Translations under genes and position numbers: made by a program
In this document: positions 51,801 through 59,308 of the stretch, piece by piece
Layout of the letters: the number at the start of each line of letters is the position of its first letter
Position numbering within the stretch: the stretch's first letter is position 1
Assembly: GCF_009733865.1 (NCBI RefSeq)
Contig: NZ_WOFB01000001.1
Span: forward strand, 124,001-188,000
Origin: Oceanobacillus salinisoli
Lineage (GTDB): Bacteria > Bacillota > Bacilli > Bacillales > Amphibacillaceae
DNA length: 64,000 bases
Direction: 5' to 3'
Notes under the pieces: generated by a model
Database searches by the model: none
What the model was told of the DNA's origin: nothing
Seen by the model: the letters and a program-made list of their open reading frames with translations, nothing else

Positions 51801-52251
51801 AAAAGAGGATGCTGTAACTGAGGCTATCAGTGATGTTTATGATTTTACAATCACCCAGGGAACAAATATACTTAGCCAATTCTCCGAGCCGGTATTATTA
51901 TCGTTTAAGGTTGACACTAGTAAGATAGATAACCCTGAAAATGTAAAAATTTATTACTTTAATGAAGAGGATAAGATTTGGGAACTTATTGGTGGTATTT
52001 ATAATGACGGTGTTGTGAAAGCAGAAACAAATCACTTTAGTAAATATGCTGTATTTGAAAAGGACCAAACAACATTAGTGGATGAAGATTCTCAAAAGAA
52101 TGAGAATGTTGAGGAAAAAGGAAATGAAAACATTGATATTGAAGATAATTCCGAAAAAGGAAATTCTTCATCGTCAGTATTTATTTGGATTATTGTAGGG
52201 GTATTTGTGATTATTGGGTTAATCATTTTCTATATTAGAAAAAGAATATAA
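48814..52251 (+). CDS. Large membrane-anchored surface protein with duplicated beta-propeller
   Basis: Exported protein of 1145 aa. An N-terminal signal peptide ends near KKAYA (about residue 29). Two related blocks of about 290 residues follow (about 35-320 and 335-620), each with VDWMIDKENNTIYAI / DDWVMDEENNRIYGI openings and a shared GGYGFPYP-type motif; they look like beta-propellers. Next come two fibronectin-III-like repeats (about 625-800, each with a WYGKTVYF-type strand), a Gln/Asn/Glu/Asp-rich linker, a beta-sandwich ending in NHFSKYAVFE, and a C-terminal membrane helix with RKR. No LPxTG is present, so the anchor is the helix. AAGGGGG precedes ATG 48814. Role probably in adhesion or wall binding; unproven. 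Confidence 0.85.
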   Translation: MRKSFLIFIITTLLISIAITESLIKKAYANEDSVISLGSDNLVDWMIDKENNTIYAITTNGNLHYISLDSFQIINTFQIGKNPVDLDRQDGQLYISLPDFSTIKVFDLTTEKVVKDIQTSYNPYRIAVSNDKIFYVDDQSETLYDYSLDTASEVEVTVQGENYSSFYKPVLHLEDETNTLYIAETNLSGTELNAISTVDYAVKTQSTFDEGYGFPYPKRHLVLDGQEVFFAGHKMNQTNLQEIYGVYTEDYSSKANNITAADVIAVDENYVYSTKSIFNRDTYRKIGSFTSEVSHILTNGQERYIYNADDHTIIINTDTYLAPSVETQVMNNKLLLNQQIDDWVMDEENNRIYGISESSNELIFIDTNTMSIVGRQFIGSIPTEIEYVDGKLYVALFGGTKVAVMEPIPNSPVTYITTKQNPFEIETDGTNLYYTKEDQWVDIYHIDLSTNTEKVIDPTNTNVYNYYEANIELDSQNNLLYIAESGLSGSSLYVMNLVDGSHVMETDYDGGYGFPYPGRKMLIDDKYVYYAGYRLQKSDITVEQGSFFEQGEDLVSLQGDYVFSTNKIYHKDTLLPVYTFPKDIKINLANTNSKGEIFLSVPEKNAIYKFGSLEELQQRIVKNIRNSLSPNGNFQLNWDMMTGDGYNIYAKKIDAEKMNLLNTSPLFDQQYVVTDSQLKNWYGNTVKFGVKSVFGESESSDMNTIEYTFDIPVPSNLQSKYEKVPVELKDQYGETLFTVSWDPVSLIDGYNFYYYTKGNTDKRKVSNIPADDQEVSFSSQFFESWYGKTVYFQVASVVNGKESKLSETHSYTFEKKSDTATLEEQQEQDVQEENKDNQQSSSNQTTDNNTDNEESQTDKQQSEKTEQSPEIDSERDSTITNVDSETEQNNDSEEDDITSEQNSQDDGNKVYVQHTREGNIVVVSEEQFNKLRNNSEVVIDLTDSEEPTSEVLFTTHQIMVLKRTNSSISIEKDTTSVILPSSIFDENAQETRITLKKEDAVTEAISDVYDFTITQGTNILSQFSEPVLLSFKVDTSKIDNPENVKIYYFNEEDKIWELIGGIYNDGVVKAETNHFSKYAVFEKDQTTLVDEDSQKNENVEEKGNENIDIEDNSEKGNSSSSVFIWIIVGVFVIIGLIIFYIRKRI

Positions 52252-52263
52252 GTTTTTCCTTGA

Positions 52264-52298
52264 AGTATACTCCATTTTATTGTGGAGTGTACTTTTTT
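52264..52298 (+). terminator. Terminator of the surface protein gene
   Basis: AGTATACTCCA (52264-52274) pairs with TGGAGTGTACT (52283-52293) with one wobble, followed by T to 52298. Confidence 0.9.
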
Positions 52299-52578
52299 TA
52301 TATGTATAGAATTTACCAATAATCAACAAAGTAGGTGTTATGAAGATAGCTTTTAGGATGGGAAGAGGGGTATTTTAAATAAGGTTCAAGCTAGTTCCAG
52401 CATTAAAAAAACCAGATTATAAACTATATGTGAGAGAAACAATTGAACTTGGTAAAATGTTAGTACGCAAAAACGCTTGGATATATTTAACTATTCAAGC
52501 TTTTTTTTGGTTTCATTTATATTGCTTTTTTTAACTAAAATCTCCTCTAAGTTAAGTGAAATACTTCACATTCCTATG
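52299..52578 (+). other. Spacer with an unrecognised short open stretch and a terminator
   Basis: From about 52386 one frame reads FKLVPALKKPDYKLYVRETI and continues to about 52520 without a clear start or binding site. I do not recognise it; it may be a gene relic. Within it GCTTGGAT (52475-52482) pairs with ATTCAAGC (52493-52500) before a long T-run, which looks like a working terminator for the + strand. Confidence 0.4.
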
Positions 52579-52676
52579 AATTATAAGTAGGGACAGCCAG
52601 CAGTAAACTGCAGATTCGTTTATCTAGCAAACCGTGGGGATGAAAAAAACTAACTACTAATTGAAGATAATTATTT
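52579..52676 (+). repeat. Structured dispersed element, copy B (degenerate right half)
   Basis: Matches the right part of copies A and C. GAATTATAAGTAGGGACAGC corresponds to the inner stem and GGACAGGCAGCC region, followed by CAGATTCGTTTATCTAGCAA, CGTGGGGATGAAAAAAACTA and a closing ATTGAAGATAAT. The left half and closing stem are missing, so it is a decayed remnant. Confidence 0.6.
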
Positions 52677-52773
52677 GACTATAGATGCGTATGGTTTTAA
52701 AATAAATAAAAATGATGAGATAACTTGGAATTTTATGATAGTTTAGCACGTTCGTAAATGAGGGGATGATAGG

Positions 52774-53280
52774 ATGATTATACGTGATGCAGCAAAGAGT
52801 GAATTAGAACATCTAAAAAAATTAAGGTTAAGTGCATATAAGGAACATGAGAAAAAGCTCCCAAAAGATCATTGGAACGTACTCAAACAACAAATTTTGT
52901 CAGATGAAGATTCAAAATTCAATGTGGATCAAATTGTAGCAGAGCTTGATGGGGAAATAGTAGGGACAGTCGTTATGTTTCCGCCAAAAACAGAGTTATA
53001 CACGGGTTTGCTTGATGAAGAGTTGGATTATCCAGAAATACGGAAGCTGGCTGTTTCGCCAAACTCTCGTGGAAAAGGTGTTGCTAAAGCGCTGATTTCC
53101 GAATGTATACAGCGTACAAAGCACAGAGGTTTTCGGAAAATAGGGTTGCATACTGCCGATTTTATGGAGAATGCAGTGAAACTATATGAGGATCTCGGAT
53201 TTGAACGATTGCCCGAGTACGACTTTGAACCAGCAGATGATGGAATTATTGTGAAAGCTTTTAGGTTTGTTATTAAATAA
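52774..53280 (+). CDS. GNAT-family N-acetyltransferase
   Basis: Acetyl-CoA-dependent acetyltransferase (168 aa). The acetyl-CoA-binding motif lies in IRKLAVSPNSRGKGVAKALI (V-x-x-x-x-R-G-x-G), and the C-terminal ENAVKLYEDLGFERL is the usual final helix and strand. Substrate unknown. GAGGGGATGATAGG precedes ATG 52774, and a terminator follows at 53330. It shows no operon partner. Confidence 0.88.
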   Translation: MIIRDAAKSELEHLKKLRLSAYKEHEKKLPKDHWNVLKQQILSDEDSKFNVDQIVAELDGEIVGTVVMFPPKTELYTGLLDEELDYPEIRKLAVSPNSRGKGVAKALISECIQRTKHRGFRKIGLHTADFMENAVKLYEDLGFERLPEYDFEPADDGIIVKAFRFVIK

Positions 53281-53329
53281 TGTAAAAGGGTTTAGGAGTA
53301 GGTTAAAATTAAACAAAAATGACACTTAG

Positions 53330-53358
53330 GAACTGTAGAGTTTTCTCTGCGGTTCTTT
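53330..53358 (+). terminator. Terminator of the acetyltransferase gene
   Basis: GAACTGTAGAG (53330-53340) pairs with CTCTGCGGTTC (53345-53355) with two wobbles and a TTTT loop, followed by T. Confidence 0.82.
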
Positions 53359-53414
53359 TATTTTGTATATAAATCCCTTTAGTTTTTCAGTTCATATAGT
53401 TCATACAAAAATGT

Positions 53415-53470
53415 TGACAATAACAACTTTCTAATATAAAATTATACTTAATTAAAGATATATTAATTAA
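53415..53470 (+). promoter_or_regulatory. Promoter and palindromic site of the dioxygenase cluster
   Basis: TTGACA (53415-53420), 17 bases, TAAAAT (53438-53443) make a near-consensus promoter. Just downstream TTAATTAA occurs twice (53449-53456, 53463-53470) with six bases between, a candidate repressor site. The leader from here to 53667 is about 200 bases and holds only a 24-codon TTG-started frame (MSIFHGLAKDRHL), which I do not call as a gene. Confidence 0.62.
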
Positions 53471-53667
53471 AAATAAATGAGTTAACATGAATGAGTTTGG
53501 GGAATGCCTTGGTTGGGGGAGTGTGAATTGTCCATATTTCATGGCTTAGCAAAAGATAGACATTTAGCAAGGAATTTTTACCAATTTACCAGAAGATATT
53601 AGATGCCATTTTGAACTGAAAGATTGAGAAGACTACTAAAAATAGAATGAATAAGGAGATAAATTAG

Positions 53668-54606
53668 ATGAAAAAAACAGCAGGTATCCATCATATAACT
53701 GCAATTGTCGGCCATCCACAGGAAAATGTAGATTTTTATGCAGGAGTATTAGGGTTAAGATTGGTGAAAAAAACCGTGAATTTCGATGATCCGGGAACAT
53801 ATCATCTTTACTTTGGTAATCATGGAGGCAAACCTGGAACAATTATTACCTTCTTCCCTTGGGTTGGAGCCTTTCAAGGGAAGATTGGCGGAGGACAGGT
53901 AGGGGTTACCACTTACGCCATTCCAGTTGGCTCCTTGTCCTTTTGGGAAAAGAGATTAGAAAAGCATAACATTGAATTCCGTAAATCTGAACGATTTGGT
54001 GAGACGTATCTTAAATTTGAGGATGTTCATGGTCTACAGCTGGAACTTGTAGAACGAGAAGAAGGTGAACCAAATAACTGGGCAGTTGGTGACGTGATGC
54101 CAGAAGTAGCTATTAAAGGATTTGGTGGGGCAATTCTATTATCGACCAATCCTGAGAAAACTGGGGAAACCCTTCAGGAAGTGATGGGACTTGAAAAAGT
54201 AGGAGAAGAAAATGATGTAGCACGATTTAAGTCCTATGGTGAAATTGGAAATATTATAGATATCAAACAAACTCAAGTTGAACGGGGACAAATGGGAGTA
54301 GGGACAGTGCACCATATTGCATGGCGTGCAAAAGATGATGAAGATCATTTGGATTGGCAGCAATATGTAGGCAGAAAAGGCTATGGAGTTACAGAAGTGA
54401 AGGATAGAAATTACTTTAATGCAATCTACTATAGAGAGCACGGCGAAATACTGTTTGAAATTGCAACAGACCCACCAGGATTTGCTCATGATGAGTCTTA
54501 TGAATCAATGGGAGAAGAATTAAAATTACCATCACAGTATGAACAATACCGTGGGCAACTGGAAAATAGGTTAATTCCAATCGAAGTAAGAAATTTGGAT
54601 AAATAA
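53668..54606 (+). CDS. Ring-cleaving dioxygenase, MhqA/MhqO type
   Basis: Two-domain vicinal-oxygen-chelate protein (312 aa). IHHITAIVGHPQENVDFYAG opens the first domain; VHHIAWRAKDDEDHLDW opens the second with its metal-binding His, and GEILFEIATDPPGF gives the Glu ligand. B. subtilis relatives (MhqA, MhqO, MhqE) are induced by hydroquinones and catechols through MhqR and are thought to open such rings. It is first in a unit with a flavin reductase and a second dioxygenase of the same family. GGAG precedes ATG 53668. Confidence 0.9.
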   Translation: MKKTAGIHHITAIVGHPQENVDFYAGVLGLRLVKKTVNFDDPGTYHLYFGNHGGKPGTIITFFPWVGAFQGKIGGGQVGVTTYAIPVGSLSFWEKRLEKHNIEFRKSERFGETYLKFEDVHGLQLELVEREEGEPNNWAVGDVMPEVAIKGFGGAILLSTNPEKTGETLQEVMGLEKVGEENDVARFKSYGEIGNIIDIKQTQVERGQMGVGTVHHIAWRAKDDEDHLDWQQYVGRKGYGVTEVKDRNYFNAIYYREHGEILFEIATDPPGFAHDESYESMGEELKLPSQYEQYRGQLENRLIPIEVRNLDK

Positions 54607-54618
54607 GGAGGACGATTC

Positions 54619-55227
54619 ATGATTTCCTTTGATCCCAAAAAGAATACAGAGCGGGAAAATTATAAACTGTTAATTGGCAGTATTGTTCCTAGACCCATTG
54701 CGTTTGTAACAAGTGTTGCGGAAGATGGGACAGTAAATGGCGCACCATTTAGCTATTTCAATGTTGTTTCATCCAATCCGCCAATGCTGTCCATATCAAC
54801 TCAGCGGAAAAATGGGGTTCAGAAAGATACAGCGCAAAATATAATAAAAAATAAAGATTTTGTTGTTCATATTGTGGATGAACAAAATGTTGAAAAAATT
54901 AATATCACGGCCGCATCCTTACCACCGGACGAAAGTGAAATTGAAAAGGCCGGTTTATCGCTGGTTGATAGTGAAAAAGTTTCGGTTCCAGGTATTAGAG
55001 AGGCCAAAGTACGATTTGAATGTACTTTGGAGCATTCACTTGAACTTGGTGAAAATGATTCAGTAGGGACCGATTTTCTCATTGGAAAGGTCGTTCAATT
55101 TTATATGGATGAGGCAATATATGAAAACGGGAGAATCAATCACCAAACACTTGGAGCTGTTAGCCGACTCGCTGGATCCAATTATGCAAAAATTGGTGAA
55201 GTATTTTCTATAGAGAGACCGAAATAA
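54619..55227 (+). CDS. Flavin reductase-like FMN-binding protein
   Basis: Protein of the flavin reductase / DIM6-NTAB family (202 aa), binding FMN in a split beta-barrel. SIVPRPIAFVTSVAEDGTVN and APFSYFNVVSSNPPMLSIST are the family signatures, and HQTLGAVSRLAGSNYAKIGE closes it. It may supply reduced flavin or reduce a quinone for the dioxygenases encoded on both sides. The start is 12 bases after the first dioxygenase with AAGGAGG. Confidence 0.88.
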   Translation: MISFDPKKNTERENYKLLIGSIVPRPIAFVTSVAEDGTVNGAPFSYFNVVSSNPPMLSISTQRKNGVQKDTAQNIIKNKDFVVHIVDEQNVEKINITAASLPPDESEIEKAGLSLVDSEKVSVPGIREAKVRFECTLEHSLELGENDSVGTDFLIGKVVQFYMDEAIYENGRINHQTLGAVSRLAGSNYAKIGEVFSIERPK

Positions 55228-55241
55228 GGGGGGAGAGTAGG

Positions 55242-56174
55242 TTGAAAACATCCGGAATCCATCACATTACGGCGATTGTTAATGATCCACAAGTTAATGT
55301 TGATTTTTATTCCAGAATTTTAGGGTTAAGACTTGTGAAAAAAACGGTGAATTTTGATCGACCTGAAGTATATCACTTATATTTTGGGAACGAATCAGGG
55401 GACCCGGGAAGCATTATTACGTTCTTCCCATGGCCAAAACTTCCTAAAGGACGGGTAGGTACTGGACAAGTAGGAACAACGACTTATGTTGTTCCAAAAG
55501 GTTCCATGGATTTTTGGGAAAATCGGTTACGTGAATATGGAATATCACTCACATCAAATACCCGTTTTAATGAAACGTATATCGGGTTTGAAGACCCAGA
55601 TGGATTAAAACTGGAATTAGTAGAGAGAGAAGAAGGACCAGATAATAGCTGGAGCTCGAAGGAAATCCCAACCAAATATGCCATTAAAGGATTTGGTGGT
55701 GCTACATTAAACTCCGTGCAGCCACATAAAACAGCAGATATTCTGGAAAATGTATTAGGCATGGAATTTGTGGCTCAAGAGGAAAATTATTTGCGTTTTA
55801 AAACAGATGCTTCTTTAGGAAATAAGCTGGATATCAAATTATCCCCATCCGTACGAGGGCTTCCTGGTGCAGGAACGATTCATCACATTGCATGGAGAGC
55901 AAAGGATGAAAAAGAGCATAAAAACTGGAGAACATTATTGGAAGAAAAAGAGTATAAACCGACGGAAATAAAGGAACGTAACTACTTTAAAGCCATTTAT
56001 TTTTATGAGCCAGGCGGAATCCTTTTTGAAATCGCAACGGATCCTCCGGGCTTTACAGTGGATGAAGCGCCTGAAGAACTTGGTACGAAGTTAATGCTCC
56101 CAAGCTGGTTTGAGCCTAAGAGGAAAGAATTTGAAGAGATTTTACCACCAATTGGTGTTCATTTTGGCAAATAG
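55242..56174 (+). CDS. Second ring-cleaving dioxygenase, MhqA/MhqO type
   Basis: Paralogue of the gene at 53668 (310 aa), sharing GIHHITAIVNDPQVNVDFYS, LVKKTVNFD, HHIAWRAKD and LFEIATDPPGF; the metal ligands are conserved. Begins at TTG 55242 just after GGGGGGAGAG, 14 bases from the flavin reductase stop, so the three genes form one operon. The two copies differ clearly outside the motifs, so this is an old duplication or two recruits with different substrates rather than a recent repeat. Confidence 0.9.
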   Translation: MKTSGIHHITAIVNDPQVNVDFYSRILGLRLVKKTVNFDRPEVYHLYFGNESGDPGSIITFFPWPKLPKGRVGTGQVGTTTYVVPKGSMDFWENRLREYGISLTSNTRFNETYIGFEDPDGLKLELVEREEGPDNSWSSKEIPTKYAIKGFGGATLNSVQPHKTADILENVLGMEFVAQEENYLRFKTDASLGNKLDIKLSPSVRGLPGAGTIHHIAWRAKDEKEHKNWRTLLEEKEYKPTEIKERNYFKAIYFYEPGGILFEIATDPPGFTVDEAPEELGTKLMLPSWFEPKRKEFEEILPPIGVHFGK

Positions 56175-56228
56175 TGCTGAGAGATAAAGTAGTCTTATAG
56201 TATTGAACAAAAAGGTAGAGGTGATACA

Positions 56229-56633
56229 ATGGTTACTCTTTATATAACACCGTGCTGTACATCTTGCAGAAAAGCAAAAGCATGGTTTCAGGAAAATGAC
56301 ATTCCGTTTCATGAACGTAATATTTATTCTGAAGCCTTAACCATTCATGAGATAAAAGAAATACTCCAGCTAACTGAAAATGGGACGGAAGAAATTATTT
56401 CCACCCGCTCAAAAGTATTTCAGGAATTAGGGGCCGATATTGATGAATTGCCAATGAATGAGCTATATGCTTTCATTCATGCAAATCCTGGAATTTTAAA
56501 AAGGCCGATTATTTCTGACGGGAAAAGACTGCAGGTAGGCTATAATGAAGAAGAGATTCGTAGTTTCCTGCCTCGGTCTACTCGGACTCTTCATTTACAT
56601 GAAGCTCAGAAAATGCTCGATGAATCTGCATAG
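56229..56633 (+). CDS. spx: Spx-family transcriptional regulator
   Basis: ArsC-fold protein (134 aa) that binds the RNA polymerase alpha subunit and activates thiol-stress genes. The redox switch C10-T-S-C13 is present, with an extra Cys9 before it ([10 protein letters not shown]). Gly52, needed for alpha binding, and [13 protein letters not shown] and [20 protein letters not shown] are kept. It may be a second Spx besides a copy at the usual locus, which lies outside this window. Position after the dioxygenases suggests coordinated quinone or thiol stress. GAGGTGAT precedes ATG 56229. Confidence 0.9.
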   Translation: MVTLYITPCCTSCRKAKAWFQENDIPFHERNIYSEALTIHEIKEILQLTENGTEEIISTRSKVFQELGADIDELPMNELYAFIHANPGILKRPIISDGKRLQVGYNEEEIRSFLPRSTRTLHLHEAQKMLDESA

Positions 56634-56679
56634 GGCAGAATAGTTACTAGGTTGTGTTTAGACGTAATGCCGACAAATA

Positions 56680-56723
56680 AAAAAATACGCATAAAAGGTT
56701 GCTTCCTTTTATGCGTATTTTTT
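56680..56723. terminator. Terminator after spx
   Basis: AAAAAATACGCATAAAAGG (56680-56698) pairs perfectly with CCTTTTATGCGTATTTTTT (56705-56723) around a six-base loop; T-runs occur for both strands. Confidence 0.93.
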
Positions 56724-56925
56724 ATTGTTTCACGCCCACCAAGACGTTATTGCTAGTAGGTGAAAGCTCGACCCAAGTATGCTGTGAAGACGCTTGGTAG
56801 CTAAAAAGGAGTCACTGTCATGGTGCAACACTTCTAACCGGACAACAAAAACTATTAATTCTTTACTATCCCCGGCCCAAATAAATGCATAGGATAATTT
56901 ATAAAATGTGAAGGGATTGATAAAA

Positions 56926-57495
56926 ATGTACTATGTTCCTTATATGTATCCTTGTCAATATCCTATTAATTATAATGTACCAATGTATGATTTCAGAAAG
57001 CATTCAGTTCAATGGCAATACGCAAACAGCTCTAATTCTTTTCGCCCTGTCAATGGTGATGGGAGAATAGCACTAACAGATTATGGACCAAGACCATTTG
57101 TAGTTAATATTAATGAAGTAACAAAGCAAAACAATACGTTTCGTACTGCTCTATGGACAGGATCACAATTTCAAGTTACTTTAATGAGTCTTGATGTTGG
57201 CGAAGATATTGGTTTAGAAATGCATCCTGACGTTGATCAATTTTTACGTGTTGAACAAGGCCAGGGGATTGTTCGAATGGGTGAGAGTAGAAATGATTTG
57301 AACTTTGAAAGGAATGTCTATGATGATTCTGCAGTCATCATTCCTGCTGGAACATGGCATAATCTGATAAATACCGGTACTGTACCACTTAAACTTTATT
57401 CGATTTATGCTCCACCTAACCATCCATTTGGTACAGTTCATGTTACTAAAGCAGATGCAATGGCTGCGGAAGAAGGTCATGCCAATAAGCAATAA
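56926..57495 (+). CDS. Cupin-domain protein with aromatic N-terminus
   Basis: Protein of 189 aa. The N-terminus MYYVPYMYPCQYPINYNVPM is rich in Tyr and Pro, as in some spore-coat or surface proteins. The rest is a cupin barrel with GLEMHPDVDQFLRVEQGQG (metal-binding H and Q/E positions) and VIIPAGTWHNLINTG. Related proteins in Bacillaceae are annotated only as cupins. No signal peptide. ATG 56926 is used because GAAGGGA is eight to ten bases away; a GTG at 56908 lies before it. It is convergent with the protease gene. Confidence 0.8.
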   Translation: MYYVPYMYPCQYPINYNVPMYDFRKHSVQWQYANSSNSFRPVNGDGRIALTDYGPRPFVVNINEVTKQNNTFRTALWTGSQFQVTLMSLDVGEDIGLEMHPDVDQFLRVEQGQGIVRMGESRNDLNFERNVYDDSAVIIPAGTWHNLINTGTVPLKLYSIYAPPNHPFGTVHVTKADAMAAEEGHANKQ

Positions 57496-57509
57496 GGCTT
57501 TTTATGAAT

Positions 57510-57547
57510 GGCGGTTCTTTTGCCAAAACAGAAGCAAAAGAACCGCC
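57510..57547. terminator. Hairpin between the cupin and protease genes
   Basis: GGCGGTTCTTTTGC (57510-57523) pairs perfectly with GCAAAAGAACCGCC (57534-57547), a shared terminator-like stem for convergent genes, though T-runs are weak. Confidence 0.75.
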
Positions 57548-57556
57548 ACATTGCTT

Positions 57557-58846
57557 TTAAACTGGGAGTTTCACTTGATAATTTTTGGCCATTTCCACAG
57601 CTGCTTCTGCATGAATATGTCCCCAAGTATCTTGAAGGGTAGGCTGTGAAGTGGCTTTTAAAATACTTTTTACATCATTTGGGCTAAGATTCGGGTTCGC
57701 TTCCAACATGAGGGCGATGACACCTGCACATATTGGGGTAGCCATAGATGTACCAGATAATTGAATATAATTTTCATCAATAATTTGTTCAGGTAGTTGG
57801 GATTCGATTGCCGACCCTGGAGCTAAAGGAGCGATAATATTAGTACCAGGTGCATAAATGTCTGGTTTGACAAAAGAGTCGATCGTTGGCCCTCTGCTTG
57901 AGTAATCAGCTATCACATCATCGCTACGTTCGACTGTATCCTGATCATTAGTAGAACCGACTGTAATAATAAAAGGATCAATAGCCGGTGTGCTAATGGT
58001 TGAGGCAGATGGACCACTATTACCTGCAGCTGCACATACGACAATGCCATGATGCCAAGCTTCTTGTACGGCAATAGTTAATGGATCGTCTCGAAAAGAT
58101 TCATATGCTGGAGCGCCGAGTGAAAGGGAGATGATACGAATTTGATGTTCATCATAGTGATCTACACACCATTCAATGCCTTCAATAATCGTTGATAACC
58201 TACCACCACCATTCTTATCTAAAACCTTTACTCCGACAATAGAGGCCTCTGGTGCTGGACTTATATATTTTCCATTGGATAAGTGCCCATTCCCAGCGGC
58301 ATCACCGGCACAATGTGTTCCATGTCCGTTATCATCATACGGTTCATTTTTTCCGTTGATAAAATCCTGAAAGCTAATGATCCGGTTTGATGGGCTCGTC
58401 AAGTCTTCATGCGGATGAACACCAGTATCAATGACCGCAATCGCTACTCCTTTTCCGGTTAAATCATATTCCTTATGAACATTTGCAGCTCCTATATGTT
58501 CATTGGCAACATCCAGAAAAGCATTGACTTCCCGGTCATAGAAGATACGATCTACTGCTTCATGGTCTTTAATTTGCTTAATCATTCCGGGTGTTAAATA
58601 GCCTCGCATACCATGAATAAGTTTGAGTTCTTGGTCTAGTTTATTGTGGGAATCTACATTACAGGTTTTACAAAGGTCGTCTTGCAAATCTTTGTCACAG
58701 TTATTTTTCAAGTGGATAATGACAGGGATTTCATTCGTACTCGTTTCATTCGGATCTTCTTTTCTGTTCACCCTTAGTTTATCTACTAATCCAGGGTCCA
58801 ATTTTTTACCAGCTTCTTCAAACCAAACTCTTGTCCTATTACTCAA
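57557..58846 (-). CDS. aprX: Subtilisin-like serine protease, AprX type
   Basis: S8-family protease of 429 aa. The catalytic triad is complete: Asp140 (AIAVIDTGVHPHEDL), His175 (DNGHGTHCAGDA) and Ser367 (LSGTSMATPICAG), with oxyanion Asn276 (AAAGNSGPS). There is no signal peptide but an N-terminal region of about 130 residues before the catalytic domain, the layout of the intracellular or non-classically released AprX of B. subtilis. TTG 58846 follows AAAGGAGGAG. It is transcribed alone toward the cupin gene. Confidence 0.9.
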   Translation of the reverse strand: MSNRTRVWFEEAGKKLDPGLVDKLRVNRKEDPNETSTNEIPVIIHLKNNCDKDLQDDLCKTCNVDSHNKLDQELKLIHGMRGYLTPGMIKQIKDHEAVDRIFYDREVNAFLDVANEHIGAANVHKEYDLTGKGVAIAVIDTGVHPHEDLTSPSNRIISFQDFINGKNEPYDDNGHGTHCAGDAAGNGHLSNGKYISPAPEASIVGVKVLDKNGGGRLSTIIEGIEWCVDHYDEHQIRIISLSLGAPAYESFRDDPLTIAVQEAWHHGIVVCAAAGNSGPSASTISTPAIDPFIITVGSTNDQDTVERSDDVIADYSSRGPTIDSFVKPDIYAPGTNIIAPLAPGSAIESQLPEQIIDENYIQLSGTSMATPICAGVIALMLEANPNLSPNDVKSILKATSQPTLQDTWGHIHAEAAVEMAKNYQVKLPV

Positions 58847-59193
58847 TCGTTCTCCTCCTTTAAATAATAGTTTAAGTGATATAGTTCATTAGAAGTTTCT
58901 AGTTGTCCTATTAACTCATCAGAAGGTCCTTCAACCTTCTATTTATATCGTATCAATTTAAAGTTGCAGGAACAATCGGACAACTTAACTATCTTTTGAA
59001 AAGATAATGTAAAAAAATACTAGATCATTGTATAAAATGGCGAAGAAACGGTTTTTGGCCGTCTTTTTAGTTTTACAGGGATGAGAAATGATAGGTGCTA
59101 AATGCTGTTTTAATGGAGTCTATTAGGCTACCAATCTAGTTAATCTCGTTAATATGGACTAGAATAGATAACAGTCTATTTCTCCTATTTTAT
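58847..59193. other. Intergenic region between aprX and phoD
   Basis: About 350 bases. AGAAGGT/ACCTTCT (58920-58939) and ACGG/CCGT with a following T-run near 59051-59070 are small hairpins. No coding sequence is visible. The promoter of aprX must lie at the left end but I could not fix it. Confidence 0.4.
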
Positions 59194-59246
59194 TTTACAT
59201 AAGTTAATTTACCATTTATACCAATTTTACATTCTTCATTTATAAT
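59194..59246 (+). promoter_or_regulatory. Pho-box-like repeats and -10 upstream of phoD
   Basis: TTTACA (59194-59199), TTAATT (59204-59209), TTTATA (59215-59220) and TTTACA (59226-59231) recur at 10-11 base spacing, the pattern of PhoP boxes (TTAACA-like direct repeats), and TATAAT lies at 59241-59246. B. subtilis phoD is a PhoP-activated phosphate-starvation gene. The AT-rich setting means chance matches are possible. Confidence 0.6.
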
Positions 59247-59308
59247 AAAGTTGATTTTAAAGCTATGAAACTTTAAAGTATTCCAATTAATTGAAGGGAG
59301 TAATTTAA

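Noticed and set aside
48814-52251. Sortase-anchored (LPxTG) surface protein
   Set aside because: No LPxTG-like motif precedes the C-terminal helix; the helix and RKR end indicate a plain membrane anchor.
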